From: Paraglaciecola algarum
GTDB lineage: Bacteria > Pseudomonadota > Gammaproteobacteria > Enterobacterales > Alteromonadaceae
DNA length: 55,763 nucleotides
Assembly: GCF_021532655.1 (NCBI RefSeq)
Contig: NZ_JAKGAS010000018.1
Coordinates: 1 to 55,763 of the forward strand
Direction: 5' to 3'
The notes under the pieces are model-generated. The model had not been told where the DNA came from. It saw only the letters and a list, made by a program, of their open reading frames with translations, and did no database searches. Positions 7,680 to 17,119 of this stretch are shown here, one piece after another. Numbering within the stretch: position 1 is the first letter of the stretch; the number at the start of each line of letters is the position of its first letter. The position numbers were made by a program, and so were the translations under genes.

Positions 7680-8030
7680 ATGGCTTTTTTTGTTTTATTA
7701 ACGGGCTTTTATATGACTTGTATAACCAATGTAATTCTAACAACCGCGATTCAAGATGGGGCATGGATGAACAGTGATTATGGCAGTGTAGATGAGCTGA
7801 ATGAATATCTTTGTAATAACTATCAAGGTTCCACTTTAAAAATGGTGCATTGCCATGCCGGTGGAAACAAAGGTATGAGTTGTGATGTATTTATGGCTGC
7901 AATAGACTACTTGAATATTGAAGAATTTATTGAGCAATTTAAGCAAATTCAGTGGGATAAGCCATTAGCTGCTCAGCTACTTTTAAAAAGTGAGCCCGAT
8001 GATATTTTTCAATCCTATTCTCCTGAGTGA
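7680..8030 (+). CDS. Hypothetical protein (up to 116 aa)
   Basis: I do not recognise this protein. From ATG 7680 it begins with a hydrophobic run (MAFFVLLTGFYM). A later in-frame ATG at 7713 (MTCITNVILTTAIQD) would give 105 residues, and neither start has a clear ribosome site. The body has HCHAGGNKGMSCDVF, with one His-x-His and two Cys residues, and ends acidic (EPDDIFQSYSPE). It is the first gene of the stable chromosome beyond the island and stands alone. The reading frame looks genuinely coding; function is unknown. Confidence 0.55.
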   Translation: MAFFVLLTGFYMTCITNVILTTAIQDGAWMNSDYGSVDELNEYLCNNYQGSTLKMVHCHAGGNKGMSCDVFMAAIDYLNIEEFIEQFKQIQWDKPLAAQLLLKSEPDDIFQSYSPE

Positions 8031-8137
8031 ATTTTGAGTAAATGGCAGCTTTAGGCTAGTCAATGTCATAGTAAACAATGTTAACTAATTGATTTTCCGC
8101 CTATTTAGGCTCAATTAAAAATAAAAAGTGATAATTT

Positions 8138-8473
8138 ATGTCTTGTCCTCCCTGCCCCAACTGTGATTCTGAATTTGTTTACCAAGATCGCAATCAACTA
8201 ATTTGCCCTGAGTGTTCCTATGAATGGGATCCCACAGAAGTCGCTGCAGAAAATGAGATAAACGTCAAAGATGCAAATGGCGTTTTGTTAGCTGAAGGCG
8301 ATATAGTCACTTTTGTGAAAGATCTCAAAATTAAAGGCAGTTCCCAGGTACTTAAAATAGGCACAAAAGCAACAATTAGGCGAATTATGGACAGTAAAGA
8401 TCATCAATTAGACTGTAAAGTTGATGGCGCCAGTGACATGATGATTACAGCTAAATATGTGAAAAAAGCTTAG
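8138..8473 (+). CDS. yjdM: YjdM (PhnA-like) zinc ribbon protein
   Basis: The 111-residue protein has an N-terminal four-cysteine zinc ribbon (CPNC at 6-9, CPEC at 23-26) followed by the family-defining EWDP. The C-terminal domain is a small beta barrel (ANGVLLAEGDIVTFVKDLKIKG). Size and layout match E. coli YjdM, historically called PhnA although it is not a phosphonoacetate hydrolase. The cellular role is not settled. It has its own upstream gap and is probably monocistronic. Confidence 0.9.
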   Translation: MSCPPCPNCDSEFVYQDRNQLICPECSYEWDPTEVAAENEINVKDANGVLLAEGDIVTFVKDLKIKGSSQVLKIGTKATIRRIMDSKDHQLDCKVDGASDMMITAKYVKKA

Positions 8474-8519
8474 TGGTAGTTGTTAGTTGGATCCCAAGTT
8501 TTAAAAAGGTCGGTTAAAA

Positions 8520-9008
8520 ATGAAAAAGCAATTTTATGCACTGATAGTTATTTTATTAGCACACACCAATAACGTATGGGCGAAAAATACAGACCAAGAG
8601 CTACAAGTGCTTTTTGCCGTCAATCAACTTTTACATTCGATCAACACTAATGACTTAAAGTTAATGGCCAAGGTGAGTCGCGAAGATGGTGTGAACTTTA
8701 TCTCGACAAAATTAGAAAATGGCAAGTTTTCTGTAAGATCCGTTGCTCAATCCAAATATTTACATCCTGAAAACGAACCTCAAGGTCAATATTTTGAAAG
8801 GATCTGGGAGCCACAAATAATCCTAAATGAGCAAATAGCCGTTGTTTGGGCAAAATATGATTTTCACATAGACGGCAAGTTTTCCCACTGCGGTGTAGAC
8901 ATATTTAATCTGATTTTAGATAACGGAGTATGGAAAACCGCCAGTATGACGTGGACAGTCCAAAAACAAGATTGTGCTCCCTCACCTCTGGGTAAAATTA
9001 TCCCTTAA
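8520..9008 (+). CDS. Secreted NTF2/SnoaL-like fold protein
   Basis: A 162-residue protein with a signal peptide (MKKQFYALIVILLAHTNNVWA, cut near residue 22). The rest looks like a single cone-shaped NTF2/DUF4440-like domain: two helices with ELQVLFAVNQLLHSIN, then strands ending in WTVQKQDC. Such domains bind small molecules or catalyse isomerisations, but no catalytic set is identifiable. It should be periplasmic; two cysteines may form a disulfide. It is followed by a hairpin at 9036. Confidence 0.65.
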   Translation: MKKQFYALIVILLAHTNNVWAKNTDQELQVLFAVNQLLHSINTNDLKLMAKVSREDGVNFISTKLENGKFSVRSVAQSKYLHPENEPQGQYFERIWEPQIILNEQIAVVWAKYDFHIDGKFSHCGVDIFNLILDNGVWKTASMTWTVQKQDCAPSPLGKIIP

Positions 9009-9035
9009 TATAAATACAGTTACTCCCGAGTATTT

Positions 9036-9059
9036 ATCGCAGGCCCTGCTGCGATTTTA
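9036..9059 (+). terminator. Probable terminator
   Basis: ATCGCAG (9036-9042) pairs with CTGCGAT (9049-9055), followed by TTT. It lies 28 bases after the stop of the secreted NTF2-like gene. The T tract is short, so confidence is moderate. Confidence 0.5.
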
Positions 9060-9202
9060 CTAACCACCAAATGGATTTATTCATACAGTTTCATCACCCT
9101 TAATTATTGATCTTTAAGGTTTAGTTTTATTCCTTGTCTAAACAGTATATGTTTACCACTTGTAATAATTTTAAATTTTTTCAATACCAGATTAGGGGCA
9201 AC

Positions 9203-10270
9203 ATGCGTACCTTTACATTCAATATTTTATTAGTAGTCAGTTTAAGTTACGCGCTTACCAGCTACGCAAATTCATTAAACGTTGAAGTTGTCACGCCTAA
9301 ATTACAAGCTAAAAATCTAGAATTAGAATTAAGTGGTAATGTTGTGGCACTTAATGACGCGCAGTTGACTAGCTTAGAATCCGGTGTGGTTAACACTATT
9401 TTGGTTGATGCGGGCGATCATGTTGAACAAGGCCAAGCATTAGTAAAATTAGACGATGCTTTAGCGGTTATCGAGTTATCTCAGGCTCAAGCTGAGTTGC
9501 AATCTGCAATGGTCAGATACCAAGAAGATCAAAGACTTTACGAGGAAGTGGTTGGATTAACCAAGCAAAAAGTGGTGGCCAAAACCTTATTAGCTGAGCG
9601 TAAGGCTAATTTAGCCAATAGCCAAGCTATGCTTGCTCAAGTCAAAGCTAAACTTAAGTTGCAACAAGAAATAGTCAAACGTCATGTTCTATTAGCGCCT
9701 TTTGCAGGCACCATTTCTCATAGAAACGTAGATGTGGGTGAATGGATCAGCCAACAAAATAATATCCTTCGACTAGTGTCTGACGACGCATTACGCATTT
9801 ATGTGGATATTCCTCAAGAGTATTTTGACCAAATCAATAGTGCTTCATCGATAGATGCCTTGGTTACGCCAGATACATTGTCTAGCGATCCTATGAACTT
9901 GACTGTATCAAAATTTATTAAGGTATCTAATTTAAGCAGCCGTACTTTTCAAGCTCGTATTGATTTACCTAAATCAACTAAACTAGTAGCCGGCATGTCA
10001 GCAAGAGTAAAGCTGGTTTTACCGACTCCAATGGCCTCTCAAGTGAGTTTGCCCAAAAGTGCGCTTAAACGCCATCCAGACGGTAGTTATAGTGTTTACT
10101 CTGTACAAAATAATAAAATCAAACGACTGAGTATTAAATTGCTAAGTAGTAGTTTTGATCAAGTCATAGTTCAAGGAGTAGACCAGGCAGCAGTCATAGT
10201 TGTATCGGGCAGTGAGCTATTAAAAGAAGGTACCCCCGTCACTACTACTCAATCTAGCGAGACAAACTAG
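9203..10270 (+). CDS. RND efflux periplasmic adaptor subunit
   Basis: The 355-residue membrane fusion protein has a signal peptide (MRTFTFNILLVVSLSYALTS). A lipoyl half-motif (VDAGDHVEQGQALVKLDD) is followed by a coiled-coil hairpin, then the second lipoyl half (APFAGTISHRNVDVGEWI) and beta-barrel and membrane-proximal domains. It links the inner-membrane pump to an outer-membrane channel, and no TolC gene is nearby. I chose ATG 9203, preceded by AGGGG, over an in-frame TTG at 9134, because only the later start gives a proper signal peptide. The stop overlaps the pump gene's start by one base. Confidence 0.88.
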   Translation: MRTFTFNILLVVSLSYALTSYANSLNVEVVTPKLQAKNLELELSGNVVALNDAQLTSLESGVVNTILVDAGDHVEQGQALVKLDDALAVIELSQAQAELQSAMVRYQEDQRLYEEVVGLTKQKVVAKTLLAERKANLANSQAMLAQVKAKLKLQQEIVKRHVLLAPFAGTISHRNVDVGEWISQQNNILRLVSDDALRIYVDIPQEYFDQINSASSIDALVTPDTLSSDPMNLTVSKFIKVSNLSSRTFQARIDLPKSTKLVAGMSARVKLVLPTPMASQVSLPKSALKRHPDGSYSVYSVQNNKIKRLSIKLLSSSFDQVIVQGVDQAAVIVVSGSELLKEGTPVTTTQSSETN

Positions 10271-13200
10271 TGTTTAAGTCAGTCATAAATAAAGGCACTT
10301 TAGTTGCCGTAGTTGTTTCGATTATCTGTGTGTTGGGCATAGTGGGCTCACTCAAGATCCCTGTACAAATGATCCCTGATCTTGAAGTTAGAACCATAAG
10401 TGTACGTACTGGCTGGTCTGGGGCTACCCCCCAAGATGTAGAAAAAGAAATACTCATAGAGCAAGAAAGATACCTACGTAGCATACCTAATTTAAAACGT
10501 ATGACCTCATACGCCTCTATGGGCAGTGCCAGTATCGAACTGGAATTTCCCTTTGGAGTCGAAGTAAATGACGCCATGATCAATGTGAATAATGCCTTGA
10601 GCCAAGTGTCGTCCTACCCTGAAAATGTTGATCAACCCAGATTAATCTCTAGTTCATTCTCCAGTAATGCATTTTTATATTATTCGTTAAAACCCCAATC
10701 GGGAAATCCATTGGGTTTAGATATGGATCTCATCCTTGATTACGCGGAAGACTATGTCAGACCACAGATGGAAAGTGTATCAGGCGTATCCGAAGTGAGG
10801 GTAAGTGGCGGCGCTGCTAGGCAAATTCAAATCAAAGTCGATCCCTCACGCTTAGCGCAGCGAGGAATTAGCATCACCAATATTAGAAATGCTATTCGTA
10901 ATCGGAATAAAGATGCTTCAGCCGGTGATATCGAAACTCAAAAAGAACGCTATTTAATTCGAGTATTAGGCCGCTTTGATAATGTATCTGATCTAGAAAA
11001 CCTGATCATTCAGCGCAAAGACAACATCAATATTTACCTTAAAGATGTAGCTGAAGTGGTACTCGACCACTATGAAACACGGGGCTTGTCTTATTTCGAT
11101 GGTGAACGAACCATTCGCCTATCAGTTAGACGAGAAAGCGGCTCAAATGTAATCGATATAAAAGACCAAATGCTCAAAGTAGTTGAGCGTATCAACAGCG
11201 ATTTATTACAACATAATGGCCTAGAATTAGTCCTCACCAGTGACGATGTGAAATACGTTAAAAGTTCTTTGTTTAACGTATGGGTCAACTTATTGTTAGG
11301 TGGATTATTAGCCACTTTAGTCATGTACTACTTTTTACGCTCAGCTAAAGTCACGCTTATAGGTGTTTTGGGTATTCCCATGTGTACCATAGCCGCGTTT
11401 ATGGCTTTGTTACTTTTTGAACGCACCATCAATGTTATTTCATTAGCAGGTGTGGCTTTTGCCATAGGCATGACAGTCGATAACACAATTGTGGTGCTAG
11501 AAAGTATTATGCAAGCCAAAAAACGGGCTAAGAGTAGCTTTGAAGCGGCGATAATTGGTGTGACAGATGTATGGCCTGCGGTACTGGCTTCAACTGCTAC
11601 CACTATTTTAGTATTTGCCCCTATTTTGTTTGTACAACAAGAAGCGGGACAACTTTATTCAGATATCGCCATTGCTATCTCAGGGGCCATTATTGCTTCT
11701 ATGTTAGTGGCGATTTTTGTGGTACCTGTTACCTTGGCTAATTTTACTAAAAACCCAAACAAAAACAGCGACAAGCCAGCCAAAGAGCAAATACAGCTGT
11801 CAAACAAATGGCTAAAATTTGTTGATATATTTATTCAAACTAAATCTCGAGCGTTGACTACAGTAGCAACATTTAGCATTATCACCTTAGGATTAGCTTA
11901 TATTTTAATGCCTGCAGCAGAATACTTGCCTGAAGGAGAAGAGCCTAAAGCCTTTTCTAACATGATAGCGCCCCCAAGTTATAACCTTACTGAAATGGAA
12001 CGTATTGGCGCTGAAATCAGAACTTATTTAGATGACTTCGTGCACGATAGCAGTGAGCGATTTGCCAATGGTAAGACAGATATGCCACCACTTGCCTATT
12101 ACATGATGTCGGTATCTGCAGGGCGTATTTGGGTGTTAAGTAGCCCAGAAGATGCTAACTACATTCATAACATGATGGATGCGCTGACTACTAAATTTGA
12201 AAGTTACGAGGGAATGCGCGCATTTTCCTCAAGAGGATCGATTATCTCAAGTAATGATGGAGGCACTCGCGCGGTTGCTGTGGATATATCTGGCCCGAAC
12301 TTAGTGGAACTTTATCAAGCGGCTGAAGCGGTATACGAACAAGCAAAAGTGATTTTTGATAACCCACAAATTAACTCTCAGCCAAGCTCCTTAAGTCTCA
12401 ATCAACCTTTGATTGAGGTTAAACCTAGGTGGGATCGCCTGGCTGAACTAGGTTTGTCTAATAGCGAATTGGGGTATTCCATTTCTGCATTTAGTGATGG
12501 AGCATACGTGGATGAGTTTATTTTAGATGATGACAAAGTTGATATATTTATATTTAGTCATGCCGGAAATAAACAAAATATCGAACAGTTAACTAACTCG
12601 CCTATTATCACGCCTATTGGTCAAGTCATGCCATTAAGTGCCTTGGCTGATATGCAAGCTAGTTACAGCAGTGATAGTTTAAGACGAGTAGACGGTAATC
12701 GAACGGTTTCTGTTTATATTATCCCACCGCGTAATGTCGCTTTAGAAATTGCCGAGCAAAAAGTCAGAACCGAATTACTGACTGAGCTTTTACAAAAAGG
12801 CAAAGTAGCCCAGGGCATTAACCTCACCATTAGTGGTGCGGCTGATCAACTCGAGGCCACTAAAACGTCATTATCGTCTAATTTTGTGATTTCAATCGTG
12901 TTGAGTTATCTATTGTTAGTAGCCATTTTTACCCACTGGCGTTATCCACTATTTATTCTCACTACCATTCCTTTGGGGATGGCCGGTGGTCTACTGGGTT
13001 TGATTTCGGTGAATGGCATCAATGCCGTATTGACTCAAATAGGTTTACCCGCCTTCCATCAACCACTAGATATGATCACTATGTTAGGCTTCTTAATTCT
13101 ATTAGGTACAGTGGTGAATAACCCAATATTGATAGTTGATCAAACTCGCAAAAACATGCTTCAAGGCGCAACAGATGTAACCACGGCAGTCAGAGCGGCA

Positions 13201-13461
13201 GTTGAAAAACGCTTAATGCCTATTTTAATGTCCACTTCAACCACTGTATTTGGCCTAGCACCATTGGTACTGATAGCCGGTGACGGCACCGAATTATACC
13301 GAGGTGTAGGTATAATTGTGTTATGTGGCATTATATTCTCTACCCTACTTTCACTCACCTTTTTACCCGCACTATTAGTTAGCGTACTAAAAACTCAATT
13401 AAAACCCCTTAATGGAGTGTTAAGTGAGAATAACCCCCTAAACACCCCTAAGGGGGTTTAA
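10270..13461 (+). CDS. RND efflux transporter, HAE-type inner-membrane pump
   Basis: A 1063-residue inner-membrane pump with the RND layout: TM1, a large periplasmic loop, six membrane helices (about 335-545), a second loop and six more helices (about 870-1045). The TM4 signature GMTVDNTIVVLE carries the proton-relay aspartate followed by Asn where AcrB has Asp-Asp (GLLVDDAIV), a common variant in RND subgroups. It starts at GTG 10270 overlapping the adaptor stop (TAGTG), so the two are coupled. The substrate cannot be told from sequence. No repressor is adjacent. Confidence 0.88.
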   Translation: MFKSVINKGTLVAVVVSIICVLGIVGSLKIPVQMIPDLEVRTISVRTGWSGATPQDVEKEILIEQERYLRSIPNLKRMTSYASMGSASIELEFPFGVEVNDAMINVNNALSQVSSYPENVDQPRLISSSFSSNAFLYYSLKPQSGNPLGLDMDLILDYAEDYVRPQMESVSGVSEVRVSGGAARQIQIKVDPSRLAQRGISITNIRNAIRNRNKDASAGDIETQKERYLIRVLGRFDNVSDLENLIIQRKDNINIYLKDVAEVVLDHYETRGLSYFDGERTIRLSVRRESGSNVIDIKDQMLKVVERINSDLLQHNGLELVLTSDDVKYVKSSLFNVWVNLLLGGLLATLVMYYFLRSAKVTLIGVLGIPMCTIAAFMALLLFERTINVISLAGVAFAIGMTVDNTIVVLESIMQAKKRAKSSFEAAIIGVTDVWPAVLASTATTILVFAPILFVQQEAGQLYSDIAIAISGAIIASMLVAIFVVPVTLANFTKNPNKNSDKPAKEQIQLSNKWLKFVDIFIQTKSRALTTVATFSIITLGLAYILMPAAEYLPEGEEPKAFSNMIAPPSYNLTEMERIGAEIRTYLDDFVHDSSERFANGKTDMPPLAYYMMSVSAGRIWVLSSPEDANYIHNMMDALTTKFESYEGMRAFSSRGSIISSNDGGTRAVAVDISGPNLVELYQAAEAVYEQAKVIFDNPQINSQPSSLSLNQPLIEVKPRWDRLAELGLSNSELGYSISAFSDGAYVDEFILDDDKVDIFIFSHAGNKQNIEQLTNSPIITPIGQVMPLSALADMQASYSSDSLRRVDGNRTVSVYIIPPRNVALEIAEQKVRTELLTELLQKGKVAQGINLTISGAADQLEATKTSLSSNFVISIVLSYLLLVAIFTHWRYPLFILTTIPLGMAGGLLGLISVNGINAVLTQIGLPAFHQPLDMITMLGFLILLGTVVNNPILIVDQTRKNMLQGATDVTTAVRAAVEKRLMPILMSTSTTVFGLAPLVLIAGDGTELYRGVGIIVLCGIIFSTLLSLTFLPALLVSVLKTQLKPLNGVLSENNPLNTPKGV
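13432..13458 (+). terminator. Hairpin overlapping the end of the RND gene
   Basis: AACCCCCT (13432-13439) pairs with AGGGGGTT (13451-13458). The stop codon TAA is at 13459-13461, so the stem lies within the last ten codons. The tail is weak (TAATAG). It could act as a terminator or slow 3' decay, and it separates the pump from hipB. Confidence 0.45.
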
Positions 13462-13508
13462 TAGAGATGATTGAAAAACAACATAAACAGTGTAATAATA
13501 CTTTAAAG

Positions 13509-13547
13509 GATGCTAAACAACTAAAAGCTACATAAAGCATCGTTTAG
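13509..13547 (+). promoter_or_regulatory. Interleaved inverted repeats before hipB
   Basis: GATGCT (13509-13514) pairs with AGCATC (13536-13541), and CTAAAC (13513-13518) pairs with GTTTAG (13542-13547). The two dyads share bases, so only one can form as RNA, while as DNA both could be half-sites for a dimeric repressor. The stretch ends nine bases before the hipB ATG, where HipB-type antitoxins autoregulate. The operator role is inference. Confidence 0.4.
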
Positions 13548-13555
13548 GGGTTATT

Positions 13556-13891
13556 ATGAATTTAAAGTTAGACTCAACCAAAACTATTATCTCTGAATTA
13601 GGCGACCGAATTCGACTCGCTCGGCTTAATGCTGATCTCACTCAAAAAGAGTTGGCAAATGAAGCTGGAATATCACTAAAAGCAGTCACCAATAGTGAAA
13701 AAGGAAAATCCACTTTGGAGTCGTTCGTAGCGATAATGGTCGCTTTAGATCTCACAGAACATCTAAATACATTTTTACCCAAACAAGATATATCCCCAGT
13801 TCAATTAGCCAAATTACAAGGTAAAACACGACAAAGAGCCACTGGCACTAAAAAAGCTAATCAAGTCAATGAGGATAAACCCTCGTGGTAA
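13556..13891 (+). CDS. hipB: HipB-like antitoxin, XRE-family DNA-binding protein
   Basis: The 111-residue protein has a helix-turn-helix at about 17-68 (IRLARLNADLTQKELANEAGI, then VTNSEKGKSTL). The basic C-terminal tail (KTRQRATGTKKANQVNED) is typical of HipB-family antitoxins, where it contributes to degradation. It starts at ATG 13556 with AGGGG eight bases upstream. It overlaps the HipA-like kinase by seven bases, the usual antitoxin-first coupled arrangement. Expected role: bind and silence the kinase and repress the operon. Confidence 0.85.
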   Translation: MNLKLDSTKTIISELGDRIRLARLNADLTQKELANEAGISLKAVTNSEKGKSTLESFVAIMVALDLTEHLNTFLPKQDISPVQLAKLQGKTRQRATGTKKANQVNEDKPSW

Positions 13892-15204
13892 CCGAAGTCA
13901 TAACAGTCAAATATCAAGACCATGACGTGGGAGCTGTAAGTTATGATACTGATAAACAGTTAGGCGCATTCGAATACTTTCCAAGTTTTGTCAAAACGGG
14001 CATTCAGTTATCTCCCATAAAAATGCCTTTGTCAGACAAGATCTATTCTTTTTCAGAGTTAGATCACCACACCTTTAAGGGTTTACCTGGGCTAATTGCT
14101 GATTCGTTACCTGATGATTTTGGTAATGCGGTGATGAATGCTTGGATTGCAAGCCAAGGTAAATCAACAGCAGATATTAGCCCTTTGCAACGACTTCAAT
14201 ACACTGGAACCCGTGGTATGGGTGCATTAACTTTCGCTCCAGCTTATCGCCGAAAAAACCTTAACGCCTCACAATCAATCCAAGTAGAGTCACTCGTAGC
14301 CATAGCCCAAGATGTATTAAATAAACGGGCAGAATTTCAGGTCAATCTAGCTAACCAAGGCCAGCAAGATACTCAAGCTATGCTATCGCTATTATCAGTA
14401 GGTATGAGCGCAGGCGGAGCAAGGCCCAAAGCCGTACTTGCCTTTAGCCAAGACTTTAGCCAAGTACGCTCAGGACAAACTAATGCACCTAGTGGCTTTA
14501 CCCATTATTTAATGAAGTTTGATGGCGTGAGTGAACATAATAAAAATCAAGAAACCTTTGGTGATCCTTTAGGTTACGGCGCCATGGAATATACCTATTA
14601 TTTAATGGCCAAAAAATGTGGAATTAATATGATGCCGTGCCATCTGCTCAACGAAGGTAAGCGTCGACATTTCATTACCCAAAGGTTTGACCGTATTGGT
14701 AATAACAAAGTACATATGCAAACCCTTAACGGTATTGAACATGTAAGTTACAAAAAAATTGGCAGTTATTCCTATGCGGAATTATTTGGCACAGCACGAA
14801 AATTAGGTTTATCGCCAGATGATGCCATACAAATATTCAAACGTATGGTATTTAACGTGATTGCCAGAAATCACGACGATCACGCTAAAAACTTTGCTTT
14901 TGTGTTAGATAAACAAGACAAATGGCAACTTTCACCAGCCTATGATTTGGCATACAGCTATAAACCAGACAGCCACTGGGTAAGTAAACATTGGATGACC
15001 TTAAACGGTAAACAAGACAATTTCACCAGAGATGACTTTTACAGTTTCAAAAAAATTAGTCCACTATTCAACAAAAGAACAATTAACGACATTTTAGATA
15101 ACACCAAAGAAGTCGTATCAAAATGGCCAAAATTAGCTAAAGAGCAAGCTGTACCTAGCTCTTTAATCAAAGAGATAAACCAAAACTTAAGGTTAACAAT
15201 ATAA
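13885..15204 (+). CDS. hipA: HipA-like serine/threonine kinase toxin
   Basis: A 439-residue HipA-family kinase. Family motifs are intact: the glycine-rich GMSAGGARPKAV (173-184), KFDG (211-214), catalytic-loop NHDDHAKN (329-336) and metal-binding AYDL (352-355). In E. coli, HipA phosphorylates GltX and triggers persistence; the target here is unknown. It starts at GTG 13885 with GAGG upstream, inside the end of hipB. With all catalytic residues present it should be active. Its position between an efflux operon and unrelated genes is typical of a mobile toxin-antitoxin pair. Confidence 0.87.
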   Translation: MVTEVITVKYQDHDVGAVSYDTDKQLGAFEYFPSFVKTGIQLSPIKMPLSDKIYSFSELDHHTFKGLPGLIADSLPDDFGNAVMNAWIASQGKSTADISPLQRLQYTGTRGMGALTFAPAYRRKNLNASQSIQVESLVAIAQDVLNKRAEFQVNLANQGQQDTQAMLSLLSVGMSAGGARPKAVLAFSQDFSQVRSGQTNAPSGFTHYLMKFDGVSEHNKNQETFGDPLGYGAMEYTYYLMAKKCGINMMPCHLLNEGKRRHFITQRFDRIGNNKVHMQTLNGIEHVSYKKIGSYSYAELFGTARKLGLSPDDAIQIFKRMVFNVIARNHDDHAKNFAFVLDKQDKWQLSPAYDLAYSYKPDSHWVSKHWMTLNGKQDNFTRDDFYSFKKISPLFNKRTINDILDNTKEVVSKWPKLAKEQAVPSSLIKEINQNLRLTI

Positions 15205-15295
15205 GCTTCAATTTAGGTTCAAAAAATATAGCGATATAGCCACTAATCTTGTCTATTATGGGATATTGAAGTCATTAAAAAGGAAAGGAGTACCT

Positions 15296-15601
15296 ATGAA
15301 ATTAGTATTTAGTCATAACAACAATTTGTTAGTAAGTAATGCCCAGAATACCCTTGAAAATGCTGGGATTGAAACAGTGTTAAAAAATGAACATGCCTCT
15401 ACAGGTGGTCATACTAACTTTGTCCATTTGGAACTATGGATAAAAGATGATCATGATGAAACAAAAGCCACTGAGTTATTAGACGCTATTAGCAAAGATC
15501 AAACAGCTGAAGATTGGGAATGTACAGCTTGCCATGAAAAAAATGGTGCTGCATTTGAAGTTTGCTGGAAATGCCAACAAGCAGTTGAATTATCAGCTTA
15601 A
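15296..15601 (+). CDS. DUF2007-type protein with a zinc-ribbon tail
   Basis: The 101-residue protein has an N-terminal ferredoxin-like domain of the DUF2007 type (MKLVFSHNNNLLVSNAQNTL, then WIKDDHDETKATELLDAI). It ends in a RanBP2-type zinc finger (WECTACHEKNGAAFEVCWKC). Such proteins are often called putative signal transducers, but no function is established. I chose ATG 15296 because AAAGGAG lies eight bases upstream; an in-frame start at 15266 would lie upstream of that site. It is monocistronic. Confidence 0.75.
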   Translation: MKLVFSHNNNLLVSNAQNTLENAGIETVLKNEHASTGGHTNFVHLELWIKDDHDETKATELLDAISKDQTAEDWECTACHEKNGAAFEVCWKCQQAVELSA

Positions 15602-15604
15602 TCT

Positions 15605-15835
15605 AACCCGAATCTCGGATAAGCAACGCCTGTCAACCAAGCTATTTTTGCCCCTCTCTGCGTTACTCATCATGGGTTTAGAGCGACTAGACAACATAAT
15701 GAGTGCCTTGATATGAACAAAAATAGCATGATTTACCCTAACAGCACATCTACTAAGCACCGATGAATTTTTTATATCATTGAAATATATAATAAAATTT
15801 ACTATCTCCGACATTTCTAATCCAAGACTCGGGTT
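15605..15835. repeat. MITE-like element with imperfect terminal inverted repeats
   Basis: AACCCGAATCTCGG (15605-15618) and CCAAGACTCGGGTT (15822-15835) are inverted copies matching at 12 of 14 positions. They bound a 231-base AT-rich, non-coding segment between convergent genes. Size and ends suit a miniature inverted-repeat element. No clear target duplication is visible. Copies elsewhere in the genome would confirm it. Confidence 0.45.
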
Positions 15836-15855
15836 AATCTATAAAAATTATAATC

Positions 15856-15889
15856 AAGTAAAACTAATTCGGTAGAACTAGTTTTACTT
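15856..15889 (-). terminator. Terminator of the aldolase gene
   Basis: AAGTAAAACTA (15856-15866) and TAGTTTTACTT (15879-15889) form a perfect 11-bp stem 16 bases past the minus-strand aldolase stop. On the minus strand an AT-rich tail follows. Confidence 0.6.
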
Positions 15890-15905
15890 AATAACTATTT
15901 AATTG

Positions 15906-16991
15906 TTAACGGGTTTTATAACGCTCTATACAATTAAGCTCTTCGAAAGCAAGCACGAGGCGCTCAGCCATGGACTCTTCTAATTTTCGTAACCAAACTC
16001 TAGGATCATAATACTTTTTATTCGGCGCATCTGGATCAGAGTTATTGCCAATTTGAGTATGCAAACAATCTTGATTAGCCTGGTAGTAATCCAATACCCC
16101 TTTCCAACTAGCCCATTGAGTGTCAGTATCAATATTCATCTTGATCACCCCGTAACTGATCCCTTCTTCAATTTCTGCTGGTGTTGAACCCGAACCACCG
16201 TGGAACACAAAGTTTAAGGAGTTGTCAGGCAAGTTATGCTTTTTAGATACAAACTCTTGTGAATTTTTCAAAATAACTGGCGTTAAGTTAACGTTTCCAG
16301 GCTTGTAAACACCATGCACATTACCAAACGACGCGGCAATGGTGAATTTTTCACAAACTTGGCTTAGCTCTTCATAAGCATAACTTACATCTTCTGGTTG
16401 GGTATACAGTAAGGCATTGTCGATATCTGTGTTATCCACACCATCTTCTTCTCCACCAGTGCAGCCCAATTCTATTTCAATGGACATATCTAATTTAGCC
16501 AATCTAGTGAGATACTCTTTACAAGTGGCGATGTTTTCTTCTAGCGGCTCTTCAGATAAATCTAACATATGTGAACTAAATAGAGGTTTACCCGTTCGAG
16601 CAAAAAGCTCTTCACTTTCAGCTATTAATCCATCAATCCAAGGTAATAACTTTTTAGCAGCATGGTCAGTATGTAAAATAACCGGAATATTATAATGTTT
16701 AGCAACATTGTGAATATAATGCGCGGCGGCTATAGCACCAACAATTGCTGGCTCATGGCCAGATAAAGGCGCGCCTTTACCACAGAAAAATGCAGAGCCA
16801 CTATAAGAAAGTTGAATGATTATTGGAGACTGGATCTTATAAGCTGCCTCTAATGCAGCATTAACCGAGTTTGTACTCACTACATTCACACCTGGATAAG
16901 CAAACTTATTTTCACGAGCTACGCGATATAAAGTTTCCAAATCTTTTCCACTTACTACACCAGCAGGTACCAAATCGACTAAGTTAGTCAT
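15906..16991 (-). CDS. fbaA: Class II fructose-bisphosphate aldolase
   Basis: The 361-residue enzyme cleaves or forms fructose-1,6-bisphosphate in glycolysis and gluconeogenesis. The zinc-site block VILHTDHAAKKLLPW and the second histidine region VFHGGSGST are intact. Length and sequence match E. coli FbaA (class IIA, 359). I chose the ATG at 16991 (MTNLVDLVPAGVV) because GGGAG lies eight bases upstream, rather than the start four codons earlier. It sits downstream of uxaC on the same strand with its own 190-base gap. It may supply the gluconeogenic step when uronic acids are the carbon source, which is inference. Confidence 0.9.
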   Translation of the reverse strand: MTNLVDLVPAGVVSGKDLETLYRVARENKFAYPGVNVVSTNSVNAALEAAYKIQSPIIIQLSYSGSAFFCGKGAPLSGHEPAIVGAIAAAHYIHNVAKHYNIPVILHTDHAAKKLLPWIDGLIAESEELFARTGKPLFSSHMLDLSEEPLEENIATCKEYLTRLAKLDMSIEIELGCTGGEEDGVDNTDIDNALLYTQPEDVSYAYEELSQVCEKFTIAASFGNVHGVYKPGNVNLTPVILKNSQEFVSKKHNLPDNSLNFVFHGGSGSTPAEIEEGISYGVIKMNIDTDTQWASWKGVLDYYQANQDCLHTQIGNNSDPDAPNKKYYDPRVWLRKLEESMAERLVLAFEELNCIERYKTR

Positions 16992-17119
16992 TATAACTCC
17001 CATAACAGTAATTTTCAGATAACAGATTCAGGACTAAACATGTTAAGTCTAGTATTTAGTTATGATACCTATTAAAACTTAACACTACACCGAACAAAAA
17101 ACGATATTTAATAACTCAA

